Positions 25,744 to 33,816 of a stretch of DNA of 64,000 bases are shown here, piece after piece (positions within the stretch are counted from its first letter, which is position 1; each line of letters opens with the position of its first letter). Where the stretch lies: contig OZ006987.1 of assembly GCA_963931055.1 (NCBI GenBank), positions 2,170,001-2,234,000 of the forward strand, in the 5' to 3' direction. The DNA is from Coprenecus sp949297365. Lineage in GTDB: Bacteria; Bacteroidota; Bacteroidia; Bacteroidales; UBA932. A program made the translations under genes and the position numbers. A model generated the notes under the pieces. That model was given only the letters and a program-made list of their open reading frames with translations, had not been told where the DNA came from and searched no databases.

Positions 25744-26028
25744 ATGAAGAAACTCTTGTTCTTTGCGGTCTCTGCTATTATTGCAGGAGTGGGCTACTGT
25801 ACTTCTGTTGGAGAAAAGATTGTCGCCAAAGTGACAAACAGCGACACTCAAATCGAACAACAGCAAGACCAGACTCTTGTATTGGAACAATTTTCGGACG
25901 AGTATAATTTACTCGCAGGTCACAGTTCTCATGTGTCGCATAGTTCCCACGGGTCACATGGTTCGCATGGCTCTCATGGGTCACATGGTTCGCATGGTTC
26001 GCACACATCCCATACATCAAGCTGGTAA
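25744..26028 (+). CDS. His-Xaa-Ser repeat precursor peptide (HxsA-like)
   Basis: A 94-residue precursor: signal-like hydrophobic N-terminus (residues ~3-20), a spacer rich in Gln and Asp/Glu, then SDEYNLLAG followed by 11 consecutive His-Xaa-Ser units (Xaa = S, V, S, G six times, T, T) and a terminal Ser-Trp. The periodic His at every third residue is the hallmark of HxsA-type substrates of HxsB/HxsC. The start is placed at ATG 25744 because of the adjacent strong SD; ATG 25717 in the same frame would add nine residues. Synonymous codons vary along the repeat (cat/cac, ggt/ggc/ggg, tca/tcg/tct), so it is selected as protein rather than a recent DNA expansion. Confidence 0.88.
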   Translation: MKKLLFFAVSAIIAGVGYCTSVGEKIVAKVTNSDTQIEQQQDQTLVLEQFSDEYNLLAGHSSHVSHSSHGSHGSHGSHGSHGSHGSHTSHTSSW

Positions 26029-26046
26029 ATAGAAAACTTTTGATTG

Positions 26047-26085
26047 GAGCCTGATTGTATACCACTGTCAGGCTCTTTCCTGTTC
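26047..26085 (+). terminator. Terminator of the HxS operon
   Basis: Arms GAGCCTGA (26047-26054) and TCAGGCTC (26068-26075) followed by a T-rich stretch, 18 bp after the stop of the repeat-peptide gene. Confidence 0.75.
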
Positions 26086-26341
26086 TTGTCGATAAGAGTC
26101 CCAGCATCGTAAGTAAGCCTCGATACTGTTCCCAAAAGTGTGTCTGAGATAGAGGAATAAAAAAGTCTACAGATTTTTTAGATTTGTAAAAGCAAAAAGA
26201 AACAAAACTAAAAAAGGAGTAGACTTTATGGAATTCACAAAGGAACAACTTTCCGAGCTAATATGCAAGCATACGGAGAAAGAAAACGGGTTGCAGGACC
26301 TGATGGAGATAATGCTGGAGAGCCTGATGGTGTCAGTGCGT

Positions 26342-26385
26342 ATTTCGGTCGATAGCCACCCAGGGATTTCAGTCATAACCACCCA
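26342..26385. repeat. IS21 left-end iterated repeats
   Basis: Two copies, ATTTCGGTCGATAGCCACCC (26342-26361) and ATTTCAGTCATAACCACCCA (26366-26385), inverted relative to the right-end set; probable transposase binding sites. Confidence 0.75.
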
Positions 26386-26426
26386 CTAAGATTACCTGTA
26401 TCTCTGGATATATGGCAAAGATATAT

Positions 26427-27146
26427 CTATTTTCTCATACTCACTCCGTTGAGATCTATTCTATATGCAGATTTGACTACTCTGTCGAGTATGGCATCCG
26501 CTATTGTCGGATTCTTAGCAAGTATATCATACCAGTTCTTGACAGGAAGTTGGCTGGCTATGATTGTCGACTTTCTCCCGTGCCTGTCTTCTATAAGCTC
26601 CATAAAGTCAAGCAACTGCTGTCCGTCAAGTATCTTCATTCCGAAGTCATCGATGATAAGCAGGTCCAGTGCAGCCATCTTGTCAAAGAACCGGGCAGCC
26701 TTGGATTCTATTCTAGCCATATGCATATCCTCCAGGAGTTTCTGCATATTGGCATATCTGACCTTGTATCCGGCGAAGCAGGCCTGATATCCCAAAGCGG
26801 AAGCGATGAAGCTTTTCCCGACTCCGGCCGGGCCTGTCACAAGTACAGATGCGCCTTGTTTTATGTATTCGCATGTTGCCAGTGACAGGATCTGGTTTTT
26901 GTCTCTTCCTTGAGCCGTATTGAAGGCAAGTTCCTCAATTGAGGCATTGTAGCGGAACCTTGCCTGAGAGAGCAGTCTGGCGGTCCTGTTGTTTGTTCTC
27001 TGGTCATGTTCGGCCTGGATAAGCACGGCCATTCCGTCCTGCAGTGTCAGTTCTCCAAGTTTGCGGGTTTCATGGAGCAGCATCCAGCTTTGGGCCATGC
27101 CGCTAAGGTGAAGACTTTTCAAGTCCTGATAGATTTGATCGTTCAT
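26427..27146 (-). CDS. istB: IS21-family helper ATPase IstB
   Basis: A 239-residue AAA+ ATPase of the DnaC/IstB type with Walker A GPAGVGKS (about residue 101) and Walker B LLIIDDFG (~158). It assists the IstA transposase by selecting and remodelling target DNA. It follows istA after 20 bp on the same strand and is full length. Confidence 0.95.
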   Translation of the reverse strand: MNDQIYQDLKSLHLSGMAQSWMLLHETRKLGELTLQDGMAVLIQAEHDQRTNNRTARLLSQARFRYNASIEELAFNTAQGRDKNQILSLATCEYIKQGASVLVTGPAGVGKSFIASALGYQACFAGYKVRYANMQKLLEDMHMARIESKAARFFDKMAALDLLIIDDFGMKILDGQQLLDFMELIEDRHGRKSTIIASQLPVKNWYDILAKNPTIADAILDRVVKSAYRIDLNGVSMRK

Positions 27147-27166
27147 GATTTGTTTGTATTAGTGGG

Positions 27167-28741
27167 TTATTTGTCGGCAAAGTATTCTTTGCCTCTTATG
27201 TTTGCATGTGCTTCGGGGAACAGAGTGGATTCTTCATCATTGTCCAGACCGGCGCATTTGCTTTCGATGAGGTTTTTGATGAAGGGATAGCGGCATGCGT
27301 CGAACTCTATCGCAGCCTTGCATGCCTTTTCGAAGAGTTCCGGGTTTGTGGTCCGCTGGAGATGGAACAGCCCGTCACATGATTTATAGTACTGCTCCGG
27401 AACTGTATAGGGGTTGTTTCCGAAGATCTTTCTGATGACGGAGGCCAGTGTCTCTGACACTGCTGCCGCACGGTCGATATACTTCTGGGGTGACAGATTC
27501 ACATAGTCGTTGTAATATGATGGCATGTGGGTTTCCACTGTGCAGTAGCGTCCGGGGACAGTGCATCTCATATGTACGGCTACACGTTCCCCTTCCGGAG
27601 AGAAGACCTTTACCAGGGAGCGTGTGTAGATGACCTTCACTTTCTTGCCTATAAGATGATACGGGACAGAGTAATACACCTTGTCCCTGCCCATATAGAT
27701 GTGACTGCTGTTCTGTACAAGAAGCTCTGTCCTGTATATGATCTCAAAGTCCTTTTCCGGCAGCTCCCGGAGTCTTGGCTTGTCCAGTGACAGGAACCGT
27801 TCCTCCCTGGTGAAAGGCAGTCTCTGCATCCGTTTCTGGTTATGCTGTTTCATCTTTTCGGCTATTGCCGTGTTCAGCTCCCGGATTGAGTGGAACATTT
27901 TATTGCGCAAAGGTGCATATACCCGTCTGTAGACGATCTGTACCTGATCTTCTACCAGGGCTTTGTCCTTCGGATGTCCGGAACGTGCCGGTATCGTTAC
28001 GCAGCCGTAATGATTGGCGAAGTCCTCCATTATCACATTCAGCTCCGGCATATATCTGTCAGGCCTTGCGACAGAAGATTTCAGATTGTCTGTGACAAGT
28101 ATCCTGGGGACGCCTCCTATATGTCTGAGACAGCTGGAGAGCGCATGGAGGAAGTCTTCCACCTTCTGGCTTGGTACGGCCATCGCATAGCCGTAGTCTG
28201 ATGCCGGGAGGCATGCAACGAAGATCTGGCATTTGACTTCTTCCCCCGTGTCAAGATCCACATACGACATCGTGTCTCCTGCAAAGTCGATGAAGAGCTC
28301 GTTGCCACCTTCCCTGAAGTTGCTCTTCGGCAATGACACTTCAGGAGCTGCCGAGGCCTTGTGCTGGTTCAGATGGTAACAGAACTGAGTGTATCCATAA
28401 CCGTCCGGATGTTTCTGCCGGTATTCTTCCCATAGAAGGTACATGGTGACATGCCGCCTTTCCAACTCCCTGACATAGTACTCCAGATCTTCCTGCAGCG
28501 CATCAAAGCGCTTGTCCGAGTAGGCGGCATTTCCTGCACTGAAACGGTGCTGGAGTTCTGGCTCTTCCATCTTTATGAGTTCTTCGATGCTCTTGCTGTC
28601 TGACTTCGCCGCATTGACATATTTGTTCACCGTTTCTTTGTAAAGACCAAGCCGTTCCCCAATCTTCCGGTTGGACATGCCGTCCTTGTGAAGTAATAGT
28701 ATTTGTTTGATCTTGCTCATCTCTGTTCGTTTGCCTGCCAT
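27167..28741 (-). CDS. istA: IS21-family transposase IstA
   Basis: A 524-residue transposase with an N-terminal HTH (IKQILLLHKDGMSNRKIGERL), a DDE integrase core (first Asp in ELFIDFAGDTM, about residue 165) and a C-terminal beta-barrel region. The start ATG at 28741 is preferred to 28771, which lies upstream of a likely leader. Intact in length and motifs, so the element may be active. Confidence 0.95.
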   Translation of the reverse strand: MAGKRTEMSKIKQILLLHKDGMSNRKIGERLGLYKETVNKYVNAAKSDSKSIEELIKMEEPELQHRFSAGNAAYSDKRFDALQEDLEYYVRELERRHVTMYLLWEEYRQKHPDGYGYTQFCYHLNQHKASAAPEVSLPKSNFREGGNELFIDFAGDTMSYVDLDTGEEVKCQIFVACLPASDYGYAMAVPSQKVEDFLHALSSCLRHIGGVPRILVTDNLKSSVARPDRYMPELNVIMEDFANHYGCVTIPARSGHPKDKALVEDQVQIVYRRVYAPLRNKMFHSIRELNTAIAEKMKQHNQKRMQRLPFTREERFLSLDKPRLRELPEKDFEIIYRTELLVQNSSHIYMGRDKVYYSVPYHLIGKKVKVIYTRSLVKVFSPEGERVAVHMRCTVPGRYCTVETHMPSYYNDYVNLSPQKYIDRAAAVSETLASVIRKIFGNNPYTVPEQYYKSCDGLFHLQRTTNPELFEKACKAAIEFDACRYPFIKNLIESKCAGLDNDEESTLFPEAHANIRGKEYFADK

Positions 28742-28787
28742 ATTTCCCTCAATTTTATCATTGAGGTGCAAAGATACAGATCCTGGT

Positions 28788-29032
28788 GGGTGGCAATGCT
28801 CCGAAAGACATTGATGGCCGGTCTGTTCATCTCTCAGTCTGGGTGCATTTGCTCCGAAAAGGATGGGCGGCCGGGGCTATTCCTGACCTCGTCAGGACAA
28901 CTGGGTGGCAATGCTCCGAAAAATTGAGGCCCGCGAGCCGAGTTCCCTACCTTTTTTATTTATAATAGGGTCCTTTTTGGGTGGTTTTACTCCGAAATAA
29001 TCATCGGTTTTCTGGGGGCCTTTGCTCCGAAA
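28788..29032. repeat. IS21 right-end iterated repeats, five copies
   Basis: Copies of about 20 bp (pattern GGGtGnnnttGCTCCGAAA) begin at 28788, 28841, 28903, 28979 and 29014. The sequence between them has no gene. Probable IstA binding sites. Confidence 0.8.
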
Positions 29033-30107
29033 TCGCCAGTCAGAACGGCGGGAGTACCTGCAGGAAGAAGGCCTTGCCGGCAACAAGTGTAACGGGTACC
29101 GTCCCGGTCGTACCTATGGTCATGGGCGGACATTGACATTCCGTATTCCGCGAGACAGGTACGGCAACTTCCATCCCCGGATATTGGCCATACTCCGGGA
29201 CCAGGAGGAGGAGTGCGAGCGCCTTGCAGGCACACTCTACACCAAGGGGTTGACGCAGGAGCAAGTCGGGGAAGTATTCAACGACATCTACGGGGAGCAC
29301 TACAGCAAGGCGAGCATATCGCGTATGCTGGATTATCTGCGCAAGGATGTGACGGAATGGATGGGGCGGTCCCTGGAGAACTATTATCCGGTGGTGTTCA
29401 TCGACTGCGTGCACATCAAGATCCACCGGAAGCGGAGTGTAGATACGGAAGCCTTTTATGTGGTCCTTGCGGTGAAGGAGGACAAGACCAGGGAAGTGCT
29501 CGGGATCTTCAACAAGCCCACGGAGAGCGCCCTGGGTTGGGGCGAGATGCTGAATGACCTGCGAGAGCGGGGTGTCTGCAGGATAGGACTCATATGTGCA
29601 GACGGACTCAGGGGACTGGAGGATGTCATCAGCGAGGTGTTTCCCGGCACGAAGCTCCAGAGGTGCACCACCCACCAGAAGCGCAATATCATCAGTGATG
29701 TGCGCAACGGCGACAAGGGGGATGTCGCAGAGGATCTGCGGCAGGTGTTCCGTACCGGGGACAGGAACTATACTGTGGAGCAGGCATGGAGTGAGTGGCA
29801 GGGGTTCTGTTCCAAATGGGGCAGGTACTACAGGAGCATCCGCAAGCGAGGCGAGGATTCCTCCTACAAGGCGTATTTCACATACCTGAACTACGACCAC
29901 CGCATCCAGTCGATGATATACACCACGAACTGGATAGAGCGGCTGCAGAGGGACTTCCGGAGGGTCACGAGGATGCGCGGCGCAATGCCCAACGAGGAGT
30001 CTGTCATCCTGCTCATGGGAAAGACGGCCATGGACAAGAAGTCATACCTGAGGCAGGTGCCCAGAATCGATCTTGACAAGGACCTGTTCCCGGACGAATA
30101 AAAAATG

Positions 30108-30135
30108 CTCATTGGCAGGCGCGCCTGCCAATGAG
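30108..30135. repeat. Perfect 28-bp palindrome
   Basis: CTCATTGGCAGGCG followed directly by its complement. It lies 7 bp after the IS256-type transposase stop and abuts the IS66-type end. It may be a terminator-like hairpin without U-run, or a protein-binding/recombination site. Confidence 0.8.
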
Positions 30136-30181
30136 GTAACGGATAAATTGATATATTTGCAAAACTAAAAGGTCTGAAGGC

Positions 30182-31759
30182 TTACTCCGGACACACTGTT
30201 TGAAACACTACCAGCGAGTCAATGTCCTTTACTGTTGGGAGCCTTTTGAGAGTGTCTTCCAGCCAGGTGCGGGTGTCTATGCCGCGAGCCTTGCAGCTGC
30301 TGAAGAGGGAGTATACGATTGCAGCGCGGACGGCCGCATCGTGGTTACCGCAGAAGAGGTAGTTCTTCCTGCCGATGGCCAGCGGACGGATTGCATTCTC
30401 CACCCCGTTGTTGTCGATGTGGTATCTGCCGTCAAGGACGTAGCGGCTTAGTCGCGGCAGCAGGGTGTAGGTATATACAAGGGCTTTCCCCATTCTGGAT
30501 TTCGGTGCGAAGCGGTTTGACACGGAGTCCATCCATTTCTCGAACTCCCGGATGATTTCATAGGACTTGTCCTGACGGCGTTTCCGTATTGCCCCGGCAT
30601 CGAGTCCGGCCTCCTGCATCTCCTTCTCGATGCCGTAGAGCCTGCCGATATACACGAGGGCCTCGCTTGCATGTTTCCTGTCTTCATCCAGTGCCTCCAC
30701 GAACTTCCTCCTCGCGTGCGCCCAGCATCCTATCATCCGCTTGCCGGGAGCTCCCTCATAGGCTTCATATACCTCGTAGCCGTCTGTCTGGACTGTTCCG
30801 CGATAGCCTCCGATCAGCCTTCTCGCGGTCTCGCCGCTGCGCGAGCCCATGTCATAGTGGAAGTACACGTCACCGAACACGGCATCCCTCACCGCCCAGA
30901 TGTACCCCTTGACGGCTCGGTGCTTCTCGTTGTCTATAACTGGCAATGTGCTTTCATCGACCTGGATATAGTCCGATGAAATTATCCTTTCTCTCAGTTT
31001 GTCGTAGAGAGGCCTCAGTCTCGAGCATACTGCCGAGAACCAGTCTCCGATTGTGGAGTCACTCAGCACGACTCCCAGCTCCCTGTATTTCTGTATCACC
31101 CGGTAGAACGGCAGGTGATATACATACTTGTCGATGAGGATGTCGGCCAGAAGGCTCTCAGATGCCATTCCCTTGGGGATTATCGTCTCAGGCATCGGGG
31201 CGATCATGAAGGTCTGCCGGTCCGGATTATCTATCTGAAGGCTCGACTTGAGAACGAACTTGTGGCGTACCGTACGCTCGATATACATCACCGCCGGCCT
31301 GATGGCTATCCTGTCCGTTGTCTCCACACCGATTTCCGTATATTCTTCGGGGTTGACACCTTCAGGGTAGACATGGATCTCCTCTACAGGAAGGTCATCT
31401 CTCATCACAGGCTTGCGCACTTCACGCCTGTGAGACTTCACCTCGACGGTTCTGGCATTCTGTTCCTCCATCTTCTTCACCTCTGCATCAAGTGCAGACC
31501 GCTCCTCTTCCGTCAGCTGCGTGTCAAAGAGTGTCGGCTGCAGGACGGACGGGTCAAGGGGAAGGTGCTTCTCACTCATGGAGCCGAAGAGCCGCTTGCG
31601 GAAGTAGACCATCATGTTCCGCAGGCCGTCGATCACGGACTGCATATGCTCCATCCTCCTGTCTTTCCGAAGGCCCTCCTCCTGAAGACTCTTGACTTCC
31701 TCCTGAAGTCTCGCGAGCTCTGACTGAAGACGCGATATTTCCTGACTCTGATCCGACAT
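30182..31759 (-). CDS. tnpC: IS66-family transposase TnpC
   Basis: A 525-residue IS66 transposase. A coiled-coil N-terminus (~1-55) is followed by the MVYFRKRLFGSMSEK segment typical of the family, and the catalytic core with QVDESTLPV (~275), the YRGTVQTDGYEVY segment (~325) and NNGVENAIRPLAIGRKNYLF (~455) containing the last acidic residue. It appears intact. Confidence 0.95.
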   Translation of the reverse strand: MSDQSQEISRLQSELARLQEEVKSLQEEGLRKDRRMEHMQSVIDGLRNMMVYFRKRLFGSMSEKHLPLDPSVLQPTLFDTQLTEEERSALDAEVKKMEEQNARTVEVKSHRREVRKPVMRDDLPVEEIHVYPEGVNPEEYTEIGVETTDRIAIRPAVMYIERTVRHKFVLKSSLQIDNPDRQTFMIAPMPETIIPKGMASESLLADILIDKYVYHLPFYRVIQKYRELGVVLSDSTIGDWFSAVCSRLRPLYDKLRERIISSDYIQVDESTLPVIDNEKHRAVKGYIWAVRDAVFGDVYFHYDMGSRSGETARRLIGGYRGTVQTDGYEVYEAYEGAPGKRMIGCWAHARRKFVEALDEDRKHASEALVYIGRLYGIEKEMQEAGLDAGAIRKRRQDKSYEIIREFEKWMDSVSNRFAPKSRMGKALVYTYTLLPRLSRYVLDGRYHIDNNGVENAIRPLAIGRKNYLFCGNHDAAVRAAIVYSLFSSCKARGIDTRTWLEDTLKRLPTVKDIDSLVVFQTVCPE

Positions 31760-31847
31760 TTATCTACCTTTTATATACATAAAGATACGAAAAATCAGCA
31801 TTTCACGCAAGTAGAATGCTGATTTTTTCTGTCTCGGATTTCACTTT

Positions 31848-32207
31848 TCAGAGTCCCCGTGAAAGCAGTCTCATCCTCCTGACATATGGACTTTCCATAG
31901 CCGACTTCGCTGTCGAGATAAGGGAATCGTATCCCAGTATCCCGGATATCTCATCGGTGTCGCCGGTGAACGGCATGCGCATCCTGCCCATTTCTATACG
32001 GAGGGAATACAGTACGAGGCCGCCTTCTTCGCGGTGGAGGATCTTCATACGGTTGCGGGCCGCGTTGACAAAGACGAACACGTCTCCCTCGCGCAGGTTC
32101 ATCCCCATCCGGTTCGTGACTATGCCGCTCAGGCCGTTGAACCCCAGACGCATGTTTACGGGACGGTTGTAGAACCAGTACCGGCGGCTGGCATCAAGGC
32201 TGAACAT
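31848..32207 (-). CDS. tnpB: IS66 accessory protein TnpB
   Basis: A 119-residue IS66 Orf2 protein, required for transposition in characterised IS66 elements but without known enzymatic activity. Hallmark segments are GLSGIVTNRMGMNLREGDVF and FVNAARNRMKILHREEGGLV. Starts within the end of tnpA (14-bp overlap). Confidence 0.92.
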   Translation of the reverse strand: MFSLDASRRYWFYNRPVNMRLGFNGLSGIVTNRMGMNLREGDVFVFVNAARNRMKILHREEGGLVLYSLRIEMGRMRMPFTGDTDEISGILGYDSLISTAKSAMESPYVRRMRLLSRGL

Positions 32208-32598
32208 TGCTCGCTGATATCAGTTCCCGAAGATGGGAGGATGTCATATTTCCCTGGATGCGCATCGCTGTGCCGCAGGCTGTTCGAAGTTCTATTGTCA
32301 GGTAGCTTTCAACTATCGGTCCGGCATCCTTCCGGGACTTCTGCCTGATCATCCGCTTTGATGGCTGCAGGGCAGGACCGGAAGGCAGCGTGGCCAATTG
32401 GATGAAATTACCCGCGGACGGGTCTGAACCAATGAGTTCATCTTCCCGCTGATATTTCCTGCGTGCCCTGTAGAAGTTCCAGAATGGAATACCTAGCTCT
32501 GCTAGCCGGGCCTTCTTGCCGACATTGTGGTCCGAGCAATACTGCTCTATCTCTATGATTTCTTCCCGTGTCATCATGACATTTCCGTTTTTATGCAA
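32194..32598 (-). CDS. tnpA: IS66 accessory protein TnpA
   Basis: A 134-residue small protein at the first position of the IS66 operon. It has an N-terminal helix-turn-helix-like portion (EEIIEIEQYCSDHNVGKKAR) and a basic middle. It overlaps tnpB by 14 bp, indicating translational coupling. Confidence 0.85.
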   Translation of the reverse strand: MHKNGNVMMTREEIIEIEQYCSDHNVGKKARLAELGIPFWNFYRARRKYQREDELIGSDPSAGNFIQLATLPSGPALQPSKRMIRQKSRKDAGPIVESYLTIELRTACGTAMRIQGNMTSSHLRELISASNVQP

Positions 32599-32720
32599 AT
32601 GTAGCCAGGAGAAATCCCAGCTACAATATGCATTTTATCGGAGGCTTACCATCGTAATCGAATTTGATGACGAAATCACATTGAATACCTCCCTGCCAGT
32701 GGCGACCCAAGGTTAGATTA

Positions 32721-33146
32721 TTATTCTCTTTTTTTCTTGTTAATCAATTTTTCGTTTTCGTATTCCATGAATGCCTTCTCAAGGCGGTTGAATATCATTA
32801 TATCATTTTTGACATAACTCCCAGCTGATAGATCTTTAGTGTATTGAGAGAAATCTTCTCCGAGCATTTGGCCAAATGCATTGAATACATCCTTTTTTGT
32901 TGCTCTCCCTCCGCTTGCAGATTTGAAAAAGCCTTCTTGGTACAGGGCCATGATGACTCTATAGAGATCAACTTTATTATGTGAACTGTCCATAACAAGG
33001 CTGATTGGTTTCCAGGAATCCGTATCATCAGATATTTCTGTCGTTTGTGCTGCTTGCATGTTATTCTGTTGATTCTGATGGATGGTGATGGAGTTGTCCT
33101 GGAATAGTGCTCCGGTTTCATTATTGAATGTTCCGATGTTGGCCAT
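32721..33146 (-). CDS. Unrecognised protein with N-terminal Asn-rich motif
   Basis: A 141-residue protein. Its first ~40 residues (MANIGTFNNETGALFQDNS then Asn/Gln-rich) closely parallel a C-terminal segment of the protein encoded just upstream (…NFNNHPGASFIDNS…). Residues ~50-130 form a helical domain (KVDLYRVIMALYQEGFF and on) that resembles C-terminal regions of RteC-like Bacteroidales regulators, without certainty. One base separates it from the upstream stop, so the two are co-translated. The shared motif could mediate association of the two proteins. Confidence 0.65.
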   Translation of the reverse strand: MANIGTFNNETGALFQDNSITIHQNQQNNMQAAQTTEISDDTDSWKPISLVMDSSHNKVDLYRVIMALYQEGFFKSASGGRATKKDVFNAFGQMLGEDFSQYTKDLSAGSYVKNDIMIFNRLEKAFMEYENEKLINKKKRE

Positions 33147-33147
33147 A

Positions 33148-33816
33148 TTAATAATCTTTTAGATTCTGATTTAAATCTGCTTGTATAGCATTTGTTGAAT
33201 TGTCGATGAATGAGGCTCCAGGATGATTATTAAAGTTTGTGATGTTCAGTTGGCCGATGTTAGTGACTGCCGGAGCTGGCATAGTCAAACTCGGCAATTC
33301 GCATCCGATACCTTTATCCCAGTCTATTTTATCGCTTACAGTATAGAATATATCGTTGTTCATATAAGCATAAAGCCATTCTTTTATTCCTGGTGTTGCA
33401 GGATGTGCGCTTATCCTGTGTTTAATAGCACGAACTTCAGGCCAATGTTCTTCAAGATTGTGGGCTATTTCTCCATATATCGCTATGTTTCTATTGTCCT
33501 CTGTAATAAGTAGCCCGATACTGTAAAGCGTAAAGGCGCATATATTGTTTGTCAGGTATTCCAGATCATTTCCTGGTGACGTGTATTTTTTGATTATAAA
33601 ATGCTTTCTCAAAGCAGAATATGTTAGTGTCCACATTTGGGAAGCGAAGTCTTTTTCTCTTTCTTTGACAGAATCCAGCGTCCAAAGAACATAGAGAAGA
33701 AAATCTTCTTCCTGTACTTGGACGGTTTTGATTTTCTGTTCAATCTCAGGCCATTCTTGCTGTATAAATCGAAACAGGGGTGTTACTATCGGGTTATCTG
33801 CTTTTCCGTCTGCCAT
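33148..33816 (-). CDS. Unrecognised protein with C-terminal Asn-rich motif
   Basis: A 222-residue mainly helical protein (residues ~1-160) ending in a low-complexity Asn-rich tail (from TNIGQLNITNFNNHPGAS onward). The tail carries the motif shared with the N-terminus of the next gene product. No known domain is recognised in the helical part. It overlaps the upstream gene by 23 bp. Confidence 0.65.
   Translation of the reverse strand: MADGKADNPIVTPLFRFIQQEWPEIEQKIKTVQVQEEDFLLYVLWTLDSVKEREKDFASQMWTLTYSALRKHFIIKKYTSPGNDLEYLTNNICAFTLYSIGLLITEDNRNIAIYGEIAHNLEEHWPEVRAIKHRISAHPATPGIKEWLYAYMNNDIFYTVSDKIDWDKGIGCELPSLTMPAPAVTNIGQLNITNFNNHPGASFIDNSTNAIQADLNQNLKDY

Larger units (their letters stand above)
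26337..29038 (-). mobile_element. Complete IS21-family insertion sequence, 2702 bp
   Basis: The ends are TG…CA with related terminal sequences (left TGCGTATTTCGG, right complement TGGCGATTTCGG) and a 5-bp target duplication GTCAG (26332-26336 and 29039-29043). Iterated end repeats occur as expected for IS21: two copies at the left and five at the right. It carries intact istA and istB and sits inside the IS256-type transposase gene. Confidence 0.9.
26228..30101 (+). pseudogene. IS256-family (mutator-type) transposase split by an IS21-type element
   Basis: The N-terminal part (26228-26336, MEFTKEQLSELICKHTEKEN and on to …ESLMVS) and the main part (29039-30101, …ERREYLQEE… to …LFPDE) are separated by the 2.7-kb IS21-type insertion. 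Removing the insertion and one copy of the 5-bp duplication GTCAG joins the halves in frame (…GTG TCA GAA CGG…), giving about 390 residues, the normal family length. The catalytic DDE region is retained in the second part (VVFIDCVHIK, CADGLRG, later NWIER), so the insertion alone inactivates it. The IS256 ends were not securely found; a left end is likely between about 26125 and 26165. Confidence 0.85.
30136..32649 (-). mobile_element. IS66-family insertion sequence
   Basis: The three-gene set tnpA-tnpB-tnpC is present. The left end is set at GTAACGGATAAATTG (30136 on) and the right end at …TATCGGAGGCTTAC (to 32649), which as complement reads GTAAGCCTCCGATAAAATG: both start GTAA and contain a C(G)GATAAA block. 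No matching 8-bp target duplication is visible, so the boundaries are approximate. A relic related to the left end occurs at 12275-12360. Confidence 0.75.

Noticed and set aside
25921..26020. Short tandem DNA repeat resembling a minisatellite or CRISPR-like array
   Set aside because: It is the coding sequence of the His-Xaa-Ser units: the period is 9 bp, codons vary synonymously, and there are no spacers.
30182..30204. Right inverted repeat of the IS256-type element (GGACACACTG similar to the complement of a sequence near 26137)
   Set aside because: This stretch is the end of the IS66 transposase coding sequence, so the resemblance is probably chance.
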